Part shown: positions 35,811 through 47,242 of the stretch, piece by piece
Position numbering within the stretch: position 1 is the stretch's first letter
Layout of the letters: each line of letters begins with the position of its first letter
Assembly (NCBI GenBank): GCA_027924585.1
Contig: BSBM01000440.1
Coordinates: 13,547,501 to 13,611,500 of the forward strand
Direction of reading: 5' to 3'
DNA: 64,000 bases
Source: Larix kaempferi
Lineage: Eukaryota; Streptophyta; Pinopsida; Pinales; Pinaceae
Program-made: the position numbers and the translations under genes
Notes under the pieces: generated by a model
Told to the model about the DNA's origin: nothing
Database searches by the model: none
The model's input: the letters and a program-made list of their open reading frames with translations, nothing else

Positions 35811-36673
35811 GACATGTCCGTCGCTATGGAGACGACAAGCGCTAGCAAGTTTCGACAAACTTGCTATACTAGCGACGGAAATTTTCGTAGATAGTATAGC
35901 AAGTTCATCGAAAGTAGCCGGGGCTTGTCGTTTCTATAGCGACGGACATATTTTTTTTAAATATGTGAATCCGTCTCTATAGCCATGCACTTTCGGTGCT
36001 ATAGCCACGAAGGTTTGTTGCTAGAGAGACGGAGATTGCTTTACTTTCTTTTTTTAATATGAACATCTGTCGCTATCGCCACACACTTTCGGTGCTATAG
36101 CCACCAACTTTTGTTGCTATAGCCACGAACTTTTGTTGCTATAGCCACGAACTTTCGTTGCTAGAGAGATGGAGATCGGTTGACTTATTTCTTTTAAATA
36201 TGAAAATCCGTCGCTATAGCCACGAAATTTCATTGCTAGAGAGACGGAGATCGGTTCACTTATTTTTTTTAAATATGAACATTCGTCGCTATAGCCACGC
36301 ACTTTCGGTGCTATAGACACGCACTTTCGGTGCTATAACCACGAAATTTCGTTGCTAGAGAGACGGAGATCGGATCACTTATTTCTTTTAAATATGGCCA
36401 TTTGTCACTTGAGCCACGAACTATCGGTGCTATAGCCACAAACGTTCGTGGCTAGAGAGACATAGATGGCTTCATTTACTCTCTTTTTTAAATATAAACA
36501 TCCGTCTCTATAGCAACGCACATTCGTGGCTATAGCCACGAATGTTAGAAAGTGTTGCTACAGCAGTGAAATTAGTGCCACGAAAACAAAGAGTCCTGTT
36601 TGTCGCTATAGCAACGGAAAAGTGTTGCAATAGCAACAATTTTCCGTGGGAAAAATGTCCACATGTACTAGTG
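35811..36673 (-). repeat. CACTA right end with dense subterminal repeats
   Basis: The motif CGTCGCTATAGC(G/C)ACG and variants (TCGGTGCTATAGCCACGA) recur throughout. A longer unit of about 75-140 bp, starting TTGCTAGAGAGACGGAGAT and running through a TATTTCTTTTAAATATG-like stretch, is repeated about five times (near 36017, 36158, 36232, 36351 and, diverged, 36449). The first 150 bp form an imperfect hairpin (ATGTCCGTCGCTATGG ... CTATAGCGACGGACAT). The array ends in CACTAGTACATGTGG read inward from 36673. Such repeats are the expected binding sites of TNPA-type proteins. Confidence 0.85.
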
Positions 36674-38960
36674 AAAACAATTCTTTCAACAAAACTTGTT
36701 TGATCATCAAACTCTTTTGTACTTCAGCAATCATGGAGACTTGCATACAAAACTCTTATGTACTTCAGCAATCATGGAGACTTGCGTAAAAAATGCTCTT
36801 GTGTACTTCAACAATCATGGAGACTTGCATACAAAATGCGAGCCTTGTGCAAACTCAGCAGGAATACCATCTGCATACTTTCAGCAGGAACATGGCAGTC
36901 TTACAATACAACTCAAAACATAGCTTCCCCTCATCGAACTTCTTGTGTGCATATGGCAGAACCACAAGGAAAAGTTACTCCTCGGAGAACCTCTTGTGTG
37001 CAATTTCCAGCAAAACCACAAGGAAAACATGAGCCCTTCCTCTGCTCATTTCGATGGATATAAAGATTGCCTAGGCCTTTTTGGGTCAGTACAACATTCA
37101 ACGAGCACTCCACCTACTCTATTCCACTTCTGTGGGGAACATGAACACAAATTAGGGTAGTTGTCCCATAACAACAGCTAGTTACTAAGTTCCTGATGTT
37201 GTCCCCTCTGCCTGAGTCCAAGAAATATTTCTTTGTAACAAACATTTATTATTTTCTTGCATGCCACATGCAACCTAATAACAACAAAATATATTCACCT
37301 ATCATATTCTTTGCATTTTCATGATTACACATTCACCAATCATAAGTCTTACCACTACTCATGATAAAATAAAATAAAATAAATTATTACTTACTTTTGA
37401 GCATTTTAGCTCAACTTATCTGTATATGTGCTTTTATAATCAGCGTTCCTCCTTGATTACATCATCCGCCGATGTTAAGATCACTTCTTGAAATGTTAGT
37501 ATAAAGAAAAAAATTATTTGATTCAATTGTTCAACCGTTGAACACATTAGTTCCTTAGCATTATACATATGCTCGTTCAATTAACTTGTGCATCCTCTTC
37601 ACTTCATTTTGATGTAAACTCTTCAATATCTTTAATGTGAGTTTGTGGTCAGCTCTGCTATAAACAAACATGTTAGCATCAAATTTTTTAAACATTTAGT
37701 TTCATATAGACTCATTTCAAATTGAAACTTATCATCTAAAGATTCTTTTCTCAATAAACTTTAAAAGATCCCATGCTCAATCAATCACAACAAGATTAGA
37801 ATTCTTCTTTTCCAATAATCAAACCCCTACTATTAACAAGACTTTTTAACTTGATATAAGGTCATCTTTTATTAGAAAATATAACAAAGTATACCAAAAA
37901 AAGAATAATTAGATTCGTATGCTTTCTAAAATAAGTTCACTTAAACTCCTAGAAAACACTGCTATACAATAATACATTTTTATTCTTGAAACTCTAATAA
38001 CGATAAGAAGCCATGAAATGAAATACAATTGATGTTAAGTAATAAGACCTTAATCTTTAACAAAATGACGGTTTTTCGTAAGAGTAATATTTCAAACACA
38101 TCAGTCATTTTACCACATAACTTGTGACCTCGTATGTCAAATTTATTCTGGCTATCAATACTCAAGGGTAACAATTACCTAGGCGACTCCATACCATTGG
38201 TTTCACTGAAAGAAAGACAACATATCTTTTTGTAATAAGCATACTATCAAAAACATAAGTAAAAGATGTATATACTGTTATTGCTACTTGGGGACCAACT
38301 TTTCATTTCAAGGAATGTACTAAGTAATTATATCTTCTACCAACAATGTTTTACCCGATGATCTTCTATCATATCTATGAAGGTCATATTTTCTGAAATA
38401 GTATTAAATGAATATGTCGTAACAACCATGTATTTGAATTTGAAGGTATTCAAGTGACTTCGTTTAATGAAACAAACTTACTTTTTCGGAGTATACAAAA
38501 ACTATACTTTTAACATAATGATGTTCACGGGTAATGTGCTTAGTAATCTTTGACAGAAATATAGAATATTAGCAAAAATGTGTAATTAAATGATACGCCT
38601 AAGAAATTTTGCAATCACCCATAAACTTTATTAGCATGTTCACAACACTTTTCAAATACGGAAATCATTTCAACAAGTTTCATTCCTTAGTAATACCATA
38701 CGGTAATGCGAGTATCTATATATCAAGGGAAAACTCATGACAAGGGAAAACGTACCTGTCTCACAACCTTATGAGGAAACCAAAAATAAAAGTACTTTAC
38801 TCTTTTAGAGAAACTTGAAGTTCCGCTTGAAATAACATTACCCCTCGCCCATGCATCCAAAAATGAACAAAACAACTTTGATTAGTTAACTTTCATACTT
38901 ATTTATTTCATGTTGAGCCCATCAGGTCCGAGTGTTTAAACCTAGTGCTCTGATACCATA
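36674..38960 (-). repeat. LARD internal domain, partial second copy
   Basis: Homologous to 44368-47242. It lacks the 338 bp next to the polypurine tract because the CACTA terminus sits there. It also lacks the 599-bp insertion of the other copy. Tandem units CTTCAGCAATCATGGAGACT occur three times at about 36720-36830. No convincing coding sequence: short frames around 36696-37160 are repeat-derived. Confidence 0.8.
38947..38958 (-). other. Primer-binding site (initiator Met-tRNA)
   Basis: The minus strand reads TGGTATCAGAGC two bases inside the LTR end (...TGTGACA, TA, then the site). It is a perfect 12-base match to the usual plant LTR-element primer site. The equivalent site of the other copy (near 47229-47240) has decayed to TGATATAAGAGA. 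Confidence 0.8.
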
Positions 38961-41900
38961 TGTCACATACCCGAAATTTCATAAAAATTTAAAATTTTTC
39001 TAAGCATCCAAACGTCATTAATTACCGCTATGGAAGATAAAAATATATGTACAACATCTATATTTACTTTTTTAATATAAGCATCATTATAACATCTCAT
39101 AACTGTTAACATTTAATTGTAAACATTAATAAAACTTTGCTTGTCGACACAAAGGTCTTCTTATATTTTCACAAGCAACCCCAACTATAAATATACAACT
39201 CTTTATAACATATCTTATTCTAATAGCATAATTTAATAATGTTCTATCACATGTCCCACCTTAACCAATTGCTTCTACTAACTTAAACATTAACAATCAA
39301 CAATACATCGTACCCAAACTTTCCTTAGTCATCAAAAATACACTCTATCTAACATATTCATCTTTATTCACCCTTGAAGATTACTAATTTTGAAATGCAG
39401 TTACGCATCAAACCCGAGACATATTCCTGAGAAAAATAATTTATTTATATAAGCATCCAATATGTATATATATTTATTTGATCAAGCGATCCAGGAAGTA
39501 CACTTATAATTGATGAGTCCCAACTTAACTACATGTAAACAAGAGACAAAGATATAAATAACAACCATCATATTAGTAAAATGCCTAAGGTACACAAATT
39601 CAAAGCAAACCAACTTGAGTAATACTGAAACATAATATCAAAGGAATACACAAAAGAGACATAACATAGAGAAAGAGACCATTTTTAACGTGGTTCACCC
39701 AATCGTTGGGCTACGTCCACAAAAGGTTATTTATATATATTAGGAAAACAAGTGAAGGATTACATTCATCAACCTGATTGTTGAAAACAATATCTTTCTA
39801 CTTTCTCATCCTCTATCACATAAAGCACTATGTAAATATACATTTACTTTTAGGAAAAACCATATATAACTACCCCTTTGGTAAAATTTTATGTTAATCA
39901 ACATAAACTATATGTATTTCATTAACATTAATGCCTTTCTAAGTCCAACTTTACTTTTGGATTATAACTTCTAAATATTTTATTATCCTAAGAGTTATAC
40001 ATATACATGTTATAATAACATTAACAATAAGCCTTTACTTTAGGCTATGACATCTAAAGTTTCAAGAGTAATTAACTAGTCATCCTACAATATCTATATA
40101 ACTTAAATAAATTTATTGCAACTAATAAAGTTATTTGTTTAGTTGTAAAGAATTAACAATCATATTATATATATTAAATTATTAATAGAAACACTTCATT
40201 ATGTATAACTTAAATAACTTTATTACATCTAATAAAGTTATTTGTTTCACTAACAATCATATTATATATTAAATTATTAATAGAAACACTTCATTATGTA
40301 TAATTTGAATAACTTTATTACATCTAATAAAGTTATTTGTTTCATTATCAATCATATTATATATTAAATTATTAATAGAAACACTTCATTATGTGAGGAT
40401 CAAAAAACATTGTCTTTTATTAAACTTTATTCACAACAAGGAGAGGCCGAAGGTATGAATGATGTTAGAATAATATCTTCTCATCAAATCAACGGTTGAG
40501 AGAGGCCAAAGGTATGAATGGTGTGAGAATAATATCTTCTCATTAAATCAACGGTTGAGAGAGGCCGAAGGTATGAATGATGTGAGAATAATATCTTCTC
40601 ATCAAATCAACGGTTGAGTGGCATGTGTATATATTTTCTTCCCTAATTCATTTAATTAAAGACTACCATTTTATATAAGTCTTGGATATCTATTTAAAGC
40701 AAAAAGTAAACACTTAAATCGTAATCACTTATGGGATCACGACAATGTTATTGTTCAGAAATGAGAAAAATACCACGCCATTTGTAAATGCCGTTTTCCT
40801 TTCCATATTAAGCTGGAACATATAATGTAAAAATATGGGCAGCATTAATATACACACAAATATAATTTCGTGTTTTTAAGGCACAACCTACCGGATCGGG
40901 TTTCCTTCACATAGACCCATCCTATGCTGACTACTACCTTCAACAAACATAGAACAACAAGAAAAAGTATACAGAGGTATAAAGTGAAGCAGAGATCTCT
41001 GTTCACGCAGAGATAAAAGAGAAACTAGGATCAACACGCCTTTCCTGGCAGCATAAGGTTGAGACGAAGATCTCAAGGATCATACACTTTTTTACTTACT
41101 ACAGCATTTCACTCTAACCATAGTCCTGAGATGAACTTCTTTAAACAAATGAAAACAGAAATATAGATAAGAATCACTATTCAGAGATCATTCCGATTCC
41201 AAGATAGCATGACACTAAAAACTTCACCCTCCTTTATACGCATGAGGCTAAAAGATCTCTGCTAAGGATATCATGTACCAATGTTGGGGAACAGTAGATG
41301 TTAAACTTAAATATCAGAATCAGACAGAGATGACCAAAGATCTTCTGAATAATATTTTAATACAGACCTAAATATACAGTAATATAACCCCATCGATCTA
41401 TTTGGTGGAAAAACAGGTTAACATAAGGTGCATAGCGATCACCCAATCGATCTAGGTCAACGTAGTTGCCACATAACATTAAAGAAATCAATTCATTGGT
41501 TTTTAGATTAATATTACCTGTCAACATGTAGAGAATAAAAACACACCTCTCTAGTAGGTGCGAAGATTGCTCAGGTCGTCCCATCCTTACATGACTCCTC
41601 GAGGGCGCGAGAGTCTCCTTTCTACTCCTCCAAACTAGCTGCGACTATGTACAACTACTCTCAAGATTCCTCCATCCATTCGCTGGGTGAGAATGACTAT
41701 ACTCAATATCTATACATCAATTATGCGTGGTTCTTTACTACAGGTTCACACATCAGAGCCCATGACCATGTGTCACTACCTTCCGAATTCCTCCATCGGA
41801 TCGCTCCCACTGTGTGTGTAACTATGCCCAAAATCTCCCTCTCGGACCCCTTCCAATATACTGAGATATGCTCGTTAAATTAACAATTAGGTCCTCTCAT

Positions 41901-43640
41901 CGGATTGACACCTGGTTGCACTCAATCCCCTCCTGCATACGCGTGGTAGTTGTGAAAGATTCGGGTGCCTCTTGGGAAGACGGTAGGTGGAAGCTCCATA
42001 GGAGTTTGGCACCTCCTCAATATAAAAACTTAAGAAAACCTTAAATAACCACGCTCGCCATCACAGGTGGATGGAGCCCTTTCTTTTAAGAAGCACTCCA
42101 CACACAGGAGACCAAACACAGTGATCTGGGGTTGACTTTTGTCATAATGTGTTTGACGAAGACAAGTGGCAATGATAGGGTTTGATCTTACCCGAGTGGA
42201 AGATAGGTGGCGGCCTTCTCAAGTTCTACTCTCCATTAGGGAGAAAAAATCGCAGAAGAAACTCTCCTCGGTTTCCTCCACCAACTCCTAGGACAACTCC
42301 GAGCAATGAAGAAGGTCAAGAACCCATTATGGGGACAATCTCCCTTCTAAAACTCTCAATAGTTAAGGTTGATTAAATTTTATTTAAGCTTTTGTTTCTT
42401 CTAAATGCTTTGATGCCCCTTATCATATTAATTAACAAAGGTTTATTTTAAAAAACACTCCTTTAACCAAATGTGTGCCCATGCTACTATGTGTCATACT
42501 ATCTCATTGTATTCACTTATGCATTAATTCTTTTGAAAAGAAATAAGCTCCCTATATAATTATTATATATATATACAAATGAAAAGCTATCAATATATAA
42601 ATATACATCCATTTATATATTTATATATCATCATATATATATATATAGTATTATAGGTGTAACTTTCTTTCCTGTATAAAATCCCCTCCTTTCAATATTA
42701 AGGAATTTAAAATATATGTCCTTTATCTATTTATTTGAGGATATGGATAATAATGAAATCATAGGATACTTAATCTTTTTTATCTTTTAACAAAAGTTTA
42801 TGAAAGGGAAGTTATTTACATATATTCTTATTGTCCCTTTAAAGAAAAATGTAAATAGATGGTCCATTTGCCAATGTATATATCTAGAATTTAATATATA
42901 AAAACCTTCTTATTTATATAACTTACTTCCAAAAATTTACATAGTATTTTGTCTATGGTTATGTCATAATTTTCTATAAAGTAAATTTATGTATTTTTTT
43001 ATGAAAATTTTGGCTAGAATTATATATAATTCTTCATGCTTAAGATCAATTGTTATCATGACCGTTTAATTCCCATATAATACTCTTTAAGAGAGATTCT
43101 TCCATGTCTTATATATATATCATATTTTTTAAATGAATTCATATGTTTTATGTAGTTTAACATTTTGGTAATTACATATTTATGTAACTTCAATAGTTAT
43201 AAATTCATTTTCATATGTATATAATACATATAACTAATATATACATTTTCACATATTAACAATTTGTATGAAAATTGTTATATTTCGTAAAATGAAAACC
43301 CTTATTAATTGTCGCATAATTGTCTAAATAGTACTAATTAGAATAATGACTAGATATTGGTTATTATAATATTTATCTTAATACAAAAATATCTACTATT
43401 TAACATTTTGTATAGTTATTTATTAACATAACTTAAAGTTAAGTATGCTAACAAAATAAATGACTATATCTTGTTAATAGTCCATCTACCTTTTATTTAT
43501 ATAGGTATACAAGACACACACACAGATATCTACTATTTAATACTTTGTATATTTATTTATTAACAATATAAATGACTATATCTTGCCAATAGTTCATCTA
43601 CCTTTTATATATATAGGTATACAAGACACACACGCACACA

Positions 43641-43686
<46 letters not shown>

Positions 43687-44029
43687 CCATCTAGTCATTT
43701 AATTTATGTTAGACTCTTCTTAGGTGGATTCTTTAAAAATTTAAAAACATCACTAGTTCTTCACCCTCAATGTTTTATGACTTTAAACATGAATCTCACA
43801 GCTTCCTAGCTATCTTACCTTTCCTTATGGGAGGGTTTTGTTACTTATCGTTGAGTCGCATTATCGTTCTTAATATTCTAGGCTTAAACTAACACTTATA
43901 AACATAACACTATTTTCAAGGTCCACTGGTGGGGCCTTGGCCTTGAGCTCCTCACCAGAGCCTCCTACACAATCATAATTACGTTTACAAAAATAATAAC
44001 AATAGGGGTCAAATTGGAGGGATGTTACA
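38961..44029 (-). repeat. LARD LTR, left copy (5069 bp)
   Basis: The minus strand runs from TGTAACATCC (44029) to TGTGACA (38961). It contains three tandem units of about 95-110 bp around ATTAATAGAAACACTTCATT (40098-40395), three units of 60 bp around GAGGCCGAAGGTATGAATG (about 40440-40616) and a TA microsatellite. Relative to the right LTR it has an extra 0.64-kb segment (about 40810-41450) that the other copy has lost or never had. Confidence 0.82.
43646..43682. repeat. (TA)n microsatellite
   Basis: Uninterrupted TA dinucleotides next to a CACACA stretch inside the left LTR. The right LTR has only a few units at the same place. Confidence 0.95.
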
Positions 44030-44042
44030 TCCTCCTCCCCTT
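44030..44042 (-). other. Polypurine tract of the LARD element
   Basis: The minus strand reads AAGGGGAGGAGGA immediately before the LTR start TGTAACATCC. A purine run at exactly this place is the second-strand primer of LTR elements, so it supports orientation and the LTR boundary. Confidence 0.85.
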
Positions 44043-45073
44043 AAGAATAACATCATCCTCGGTGTTCAACATTTTGTCTTTCGCATCCTGACATCATCTT
44101 TTTGCTTGCTTTGTTCTTCTGCTTTGGTCATTTTTACATTTTCGCAATTTCCGCAAGCTCGTATCACTTATATCCTGCACATTACACAGATCATACAAGA
44201 TCTTCCAATGTTTTTTAGCATATCATAAGTATAAAAAATTTCAAAACAGTAAATTTTCATCATTCTTCCTCATCCTCGAGGGGATATTTGCTTATTCTAG
44301 CATTCATAACATTCATGCATAAATACATCTCGTAGTCTAGTTACAAGACAAATCATTAACATTTGTTTATACAAAACAATTCTTTCAACAAAACTTGTTT
44401 GATCATTAAACTCTTTTGTACTTCAGCAATCATGGAGACTTGCATAAAAAACTCTTATGTACTTCAGCAATCATGGAGACTTGCGTACAAAATGCTCTTT
44501 TGTACTTCAACAATCATGGAGACTTGCATACAAAACGCGAGCCTTCTACAAACTCGGCAGGAATACCATCTGCATACTTTCAGCGGGAACATGACAGTCT
44601 TACAATACAACTCAAAACATAGCTTCCCCTCATCGAACTTCTTGTGTGCATATGGCAGAACCACAAGAAAAAGTTACTCCTCAAAGAACCTCTTGTGTGC
44701 AATTTCCAGCAAAACCACAAGGAAAACATGAGACCTTCCTCTACTCATTTCAATGGATATAAAGATTTTCTAGGTCTTTTTGGGTCAATATAACATTCAA
44801 CGAGCACTCCACCTACTCGGTTCCACTTCTATGGGGAACATGACCACAAATTAGGGTAGTTGTCCCATAACAACAGCTAGTTATTGAGTTCCTAATGTTG
44901 TCGCCTATGCCTGAGTCCAGGAAATATTTCTTTGTAACAAACATTTATTATTTTCTTGCATGCCACATGCAATATAATAACAACAAAATATATTCACCTA
45001 TCATATTCTTTGCATTTTCATGATTACACATTGACCAATCATAAGTCTTACCACTACTTGTGATAAAATAAAA

Positions 45074-45672
45074 CCAGCCTAGATCCAAATCCTAGGCTCT
45101 ATCAAGCGCCGAGAGGGATCAAATCTCCTGAGCTGCAAACCTCTCCTTGAATAACTCCTTGAGTGCAATACCTGAGCCACCTAATCCTAAGCTCTAAAGT
45201 CTCTAGCTTAAGTCTCATATTTACTTTTTACTTTGTATTATTCTTTTTTGTTTATGGCCGACATAATATTTATTACTTTTTACTTTGAATTATTATTTTT
45301 TGTTTACTTTGCATCATTTTGTTACTGGACAAACACTCTAAAGTCTCATATTTACTCTTTACTTTGTATTAAAAGTAAAAAGTAAAGTCTCTAGTTTAAG
45401 TCTCATATTCACTTTTTACTTTGTATTATTCTTTTTTGTTTATGGCCGACATAATATTTACCACCTAATGTTAAGCTCTAAAGTCTTTAGTTTAAGTCTC
45501 ATATTTACTTTTTACTTTGTATTATTCTTTTTTTGTTTATGGCCCACATAATATTTATTACTTTTTACTTTGTATTATTCTTTTTTTGTTTACTTTTTAT
45601 TATTTTGTTACTCGACAAACACTAGACTCATAAGATCTCCCCCATACTGGGCTGTAGAGCGCCTCTCGGTGC
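45074..45672. repeat. 599-bp insertion with internal tandem repeats
   Basis: Present only in this internal copy. The alignable AATAAAATAAA sequence resumes on both sides. Near the ends are inverted GCCGAGAGG (about 45107) and CCTCTCGG (about 45662). The interior holds repeated units of TTTACTTTTTACTTTGTATT followed by TGTTTATGGCCGACATAATA. It has no coding capacity, so it is probably a small non-autonomous element or captured satellite. Confidence 0.6.
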
Positions 45673-47242
45673 AATAAAATAAATCATTACTTACTTTTGA
45701 GCATTTTAGCTCAACTTATTTGTATACGTGCTTTTATAATCAGCGTTCCTCCTTGATTACGTCATTCGTCGATGTTAAGATCACTTCCTGAAATGTTAGT
45801 ATAAAGAAAAGATTATTTGATTCAATTGCTCAATCGTTGAACGCATTAGTTCCTTATCATTATACATATGCTCGTTCAATTAACTTGTGCATCCTCTTCA
45901 CTTCATTTTGATGTAAGTTCTTCAATATATTTAATGTGAGTTTTTGGTCAGCTCTGCTATAAACAAACATGTTAGCATCAAATTTTTTAAACATTTAGTT
46001 TCATATAGACTCATTTCAAATTGAAACTTATCATCTAAAGATTCTTTTCTCAATAAACTTTAAAAGATCCCATGCTCAATCAATCACAACAAGATTAGAA
46101 TTCTTCTTTTCCGATAATCAAACCCCTACTATTAACAAGACTTTTTAACTTGATATAAGTCCATCTTTCATTAGAAGATATAACAAAGTATACCAAAAAA
46201 AGAATAATTAGATTCGTATGCATTCTAAAATAAGTTCACTTGAACTCCTAGAAAACACTGCTATACAATAATACATTTTTATTCTTAAAACTCTAATAAC
46301 AATAAGAAGTCCTGAAATGAAATACAATTGGTGTTAAGTAATAAGACCTTAATCTTTAACAAAATGACGGTTTTTCATAAGAGTAATATTTCAAACAGAT
46401 CAGTCATTTTACCACATAACTTGTGACCTAGTATGTTAAATTTATTCTGGCTATCACTACTCAAGGGTAACAGTTACCTAGGCGACTCCATACCATTGGT
46501 TTCACTGAAAGAAAGACAACATATCTTTTTGTAATAAGCATACTATCAAAAACTTAAGTAAAATATGTATATATTGTTATTGCTACTTGGGGACCAACTT
46601 TTCATTTCAAGGAATGTACTAAGTAACTATATCTTCTACCAACAATGTTTTACCCGATGATCTTCTATCATATCTATGAAGGCCATATTTTCTGAAATAG
46701 TATTAAATGAATCTGTCGTACCAACCATGTATTTGAATTTGAAGGTATTCAAGTGACTTCGTTTAATGAAACAAACTTACTTTTTCAGAGTATACAAAAA
46801 CTATACTTTTAACCTAATGATGTTCATGGGTAATGCGCTTAGTAATCTTTGATAGAAATATAGAATATTAACAAAAATGCGGAATTAAATGATATGCCTA
46901 TGAAATATTAGCATGTTCACAACACTTTTCAAATACGAAAATCATTTCAACAAGTTTCATTCCTTAGTAATACCATACAGTAATGCGAGTGTCTATATAT
47001 CAAGGGAAAACTCATGACAAGGGAAAACATACCTGCCTCATAACCTTATGAGGAAACCAAAAATAAAAGTACTTATCTTTACTCTTTCAGAGAAACTTGA
47101 AGTTGCGCTTGAAATAACATTACCCCTCATCCATGCACCCAAAAATGAACAAAACAACTTTGATTAGTTAACTTTCATACTTATTTATTTCGGGTTGAGC
47201 CCATCAAGCCCAAGTGTTTAAACCTAGTTCTCTTATATCATA

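Larger units (their letters stand above)
7297..36673 (+). mobile_element. Giant CACTA (En/Spm) DNA transposon with captured host-gene fragments
   Basis: The left end CACTACTACATATGG (7297) and the inverted right end CACTAGTACATGTGG (complement ending at 36673) agree at 13 of 15 bases. Both subterminal regions carry GTGGCTATAGCCA-type motifs. Between them are two plus-strand transposase genes in the order usual for CACTA elements, after a leader with a promoter. From 25 to 34.4 kb lie host-gene exons (NOP58, RPE, ABCG, GDH-like, ATG8). At 29.4 kb this would be unusually large. Caveats: the 3-bp flanks differ (TGT on the left, AAA on the right), and the right end abuts the LARD element while the left flank does not match LARD. 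The two ends may therefore come from two related copies, or one flank may have been lost. Nested insertions probably inflate 14.8-21.7 kb. Confidence 0.65.
44030..47242 (-). repeat. LARD internal domain, complete copy
   Basis: Non-coding: no gag, protease, reverse transcriptase or integrase motif on either strand. A 122-codon plus frame (44363-44731) comes from tandem CAATCATGGAGACTTGC units and is not credible as a gene. It contains a 599-bp insertion (45074-45672) that is absent from the other copy. Confidence 0.8.

Noticed and set aside
35811-36673. CRISPR-like array, because of regularly spaced short palindromes.
   Set aside because: The spacers are themselves repeated, the units are variable, the setting is eukaryotic, and the array ends at a CACTA terminus.
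36696-37160. Overlapping frames of 71-101 codons, conserved at 44363-44731, as a possible gene of the LARD element.
   Set aside because: They lie opposite to the element's orientation, come from tandem CAATCATGGAGACTTGC units, and are conserved only because the DNA is duplicated.
40888-42376. Frames of 60-80 codons within the LARD LTR as genes.
   Set aside because: Short, not kept open in the partner LTR, and without motifs. LTR sequence explains them.
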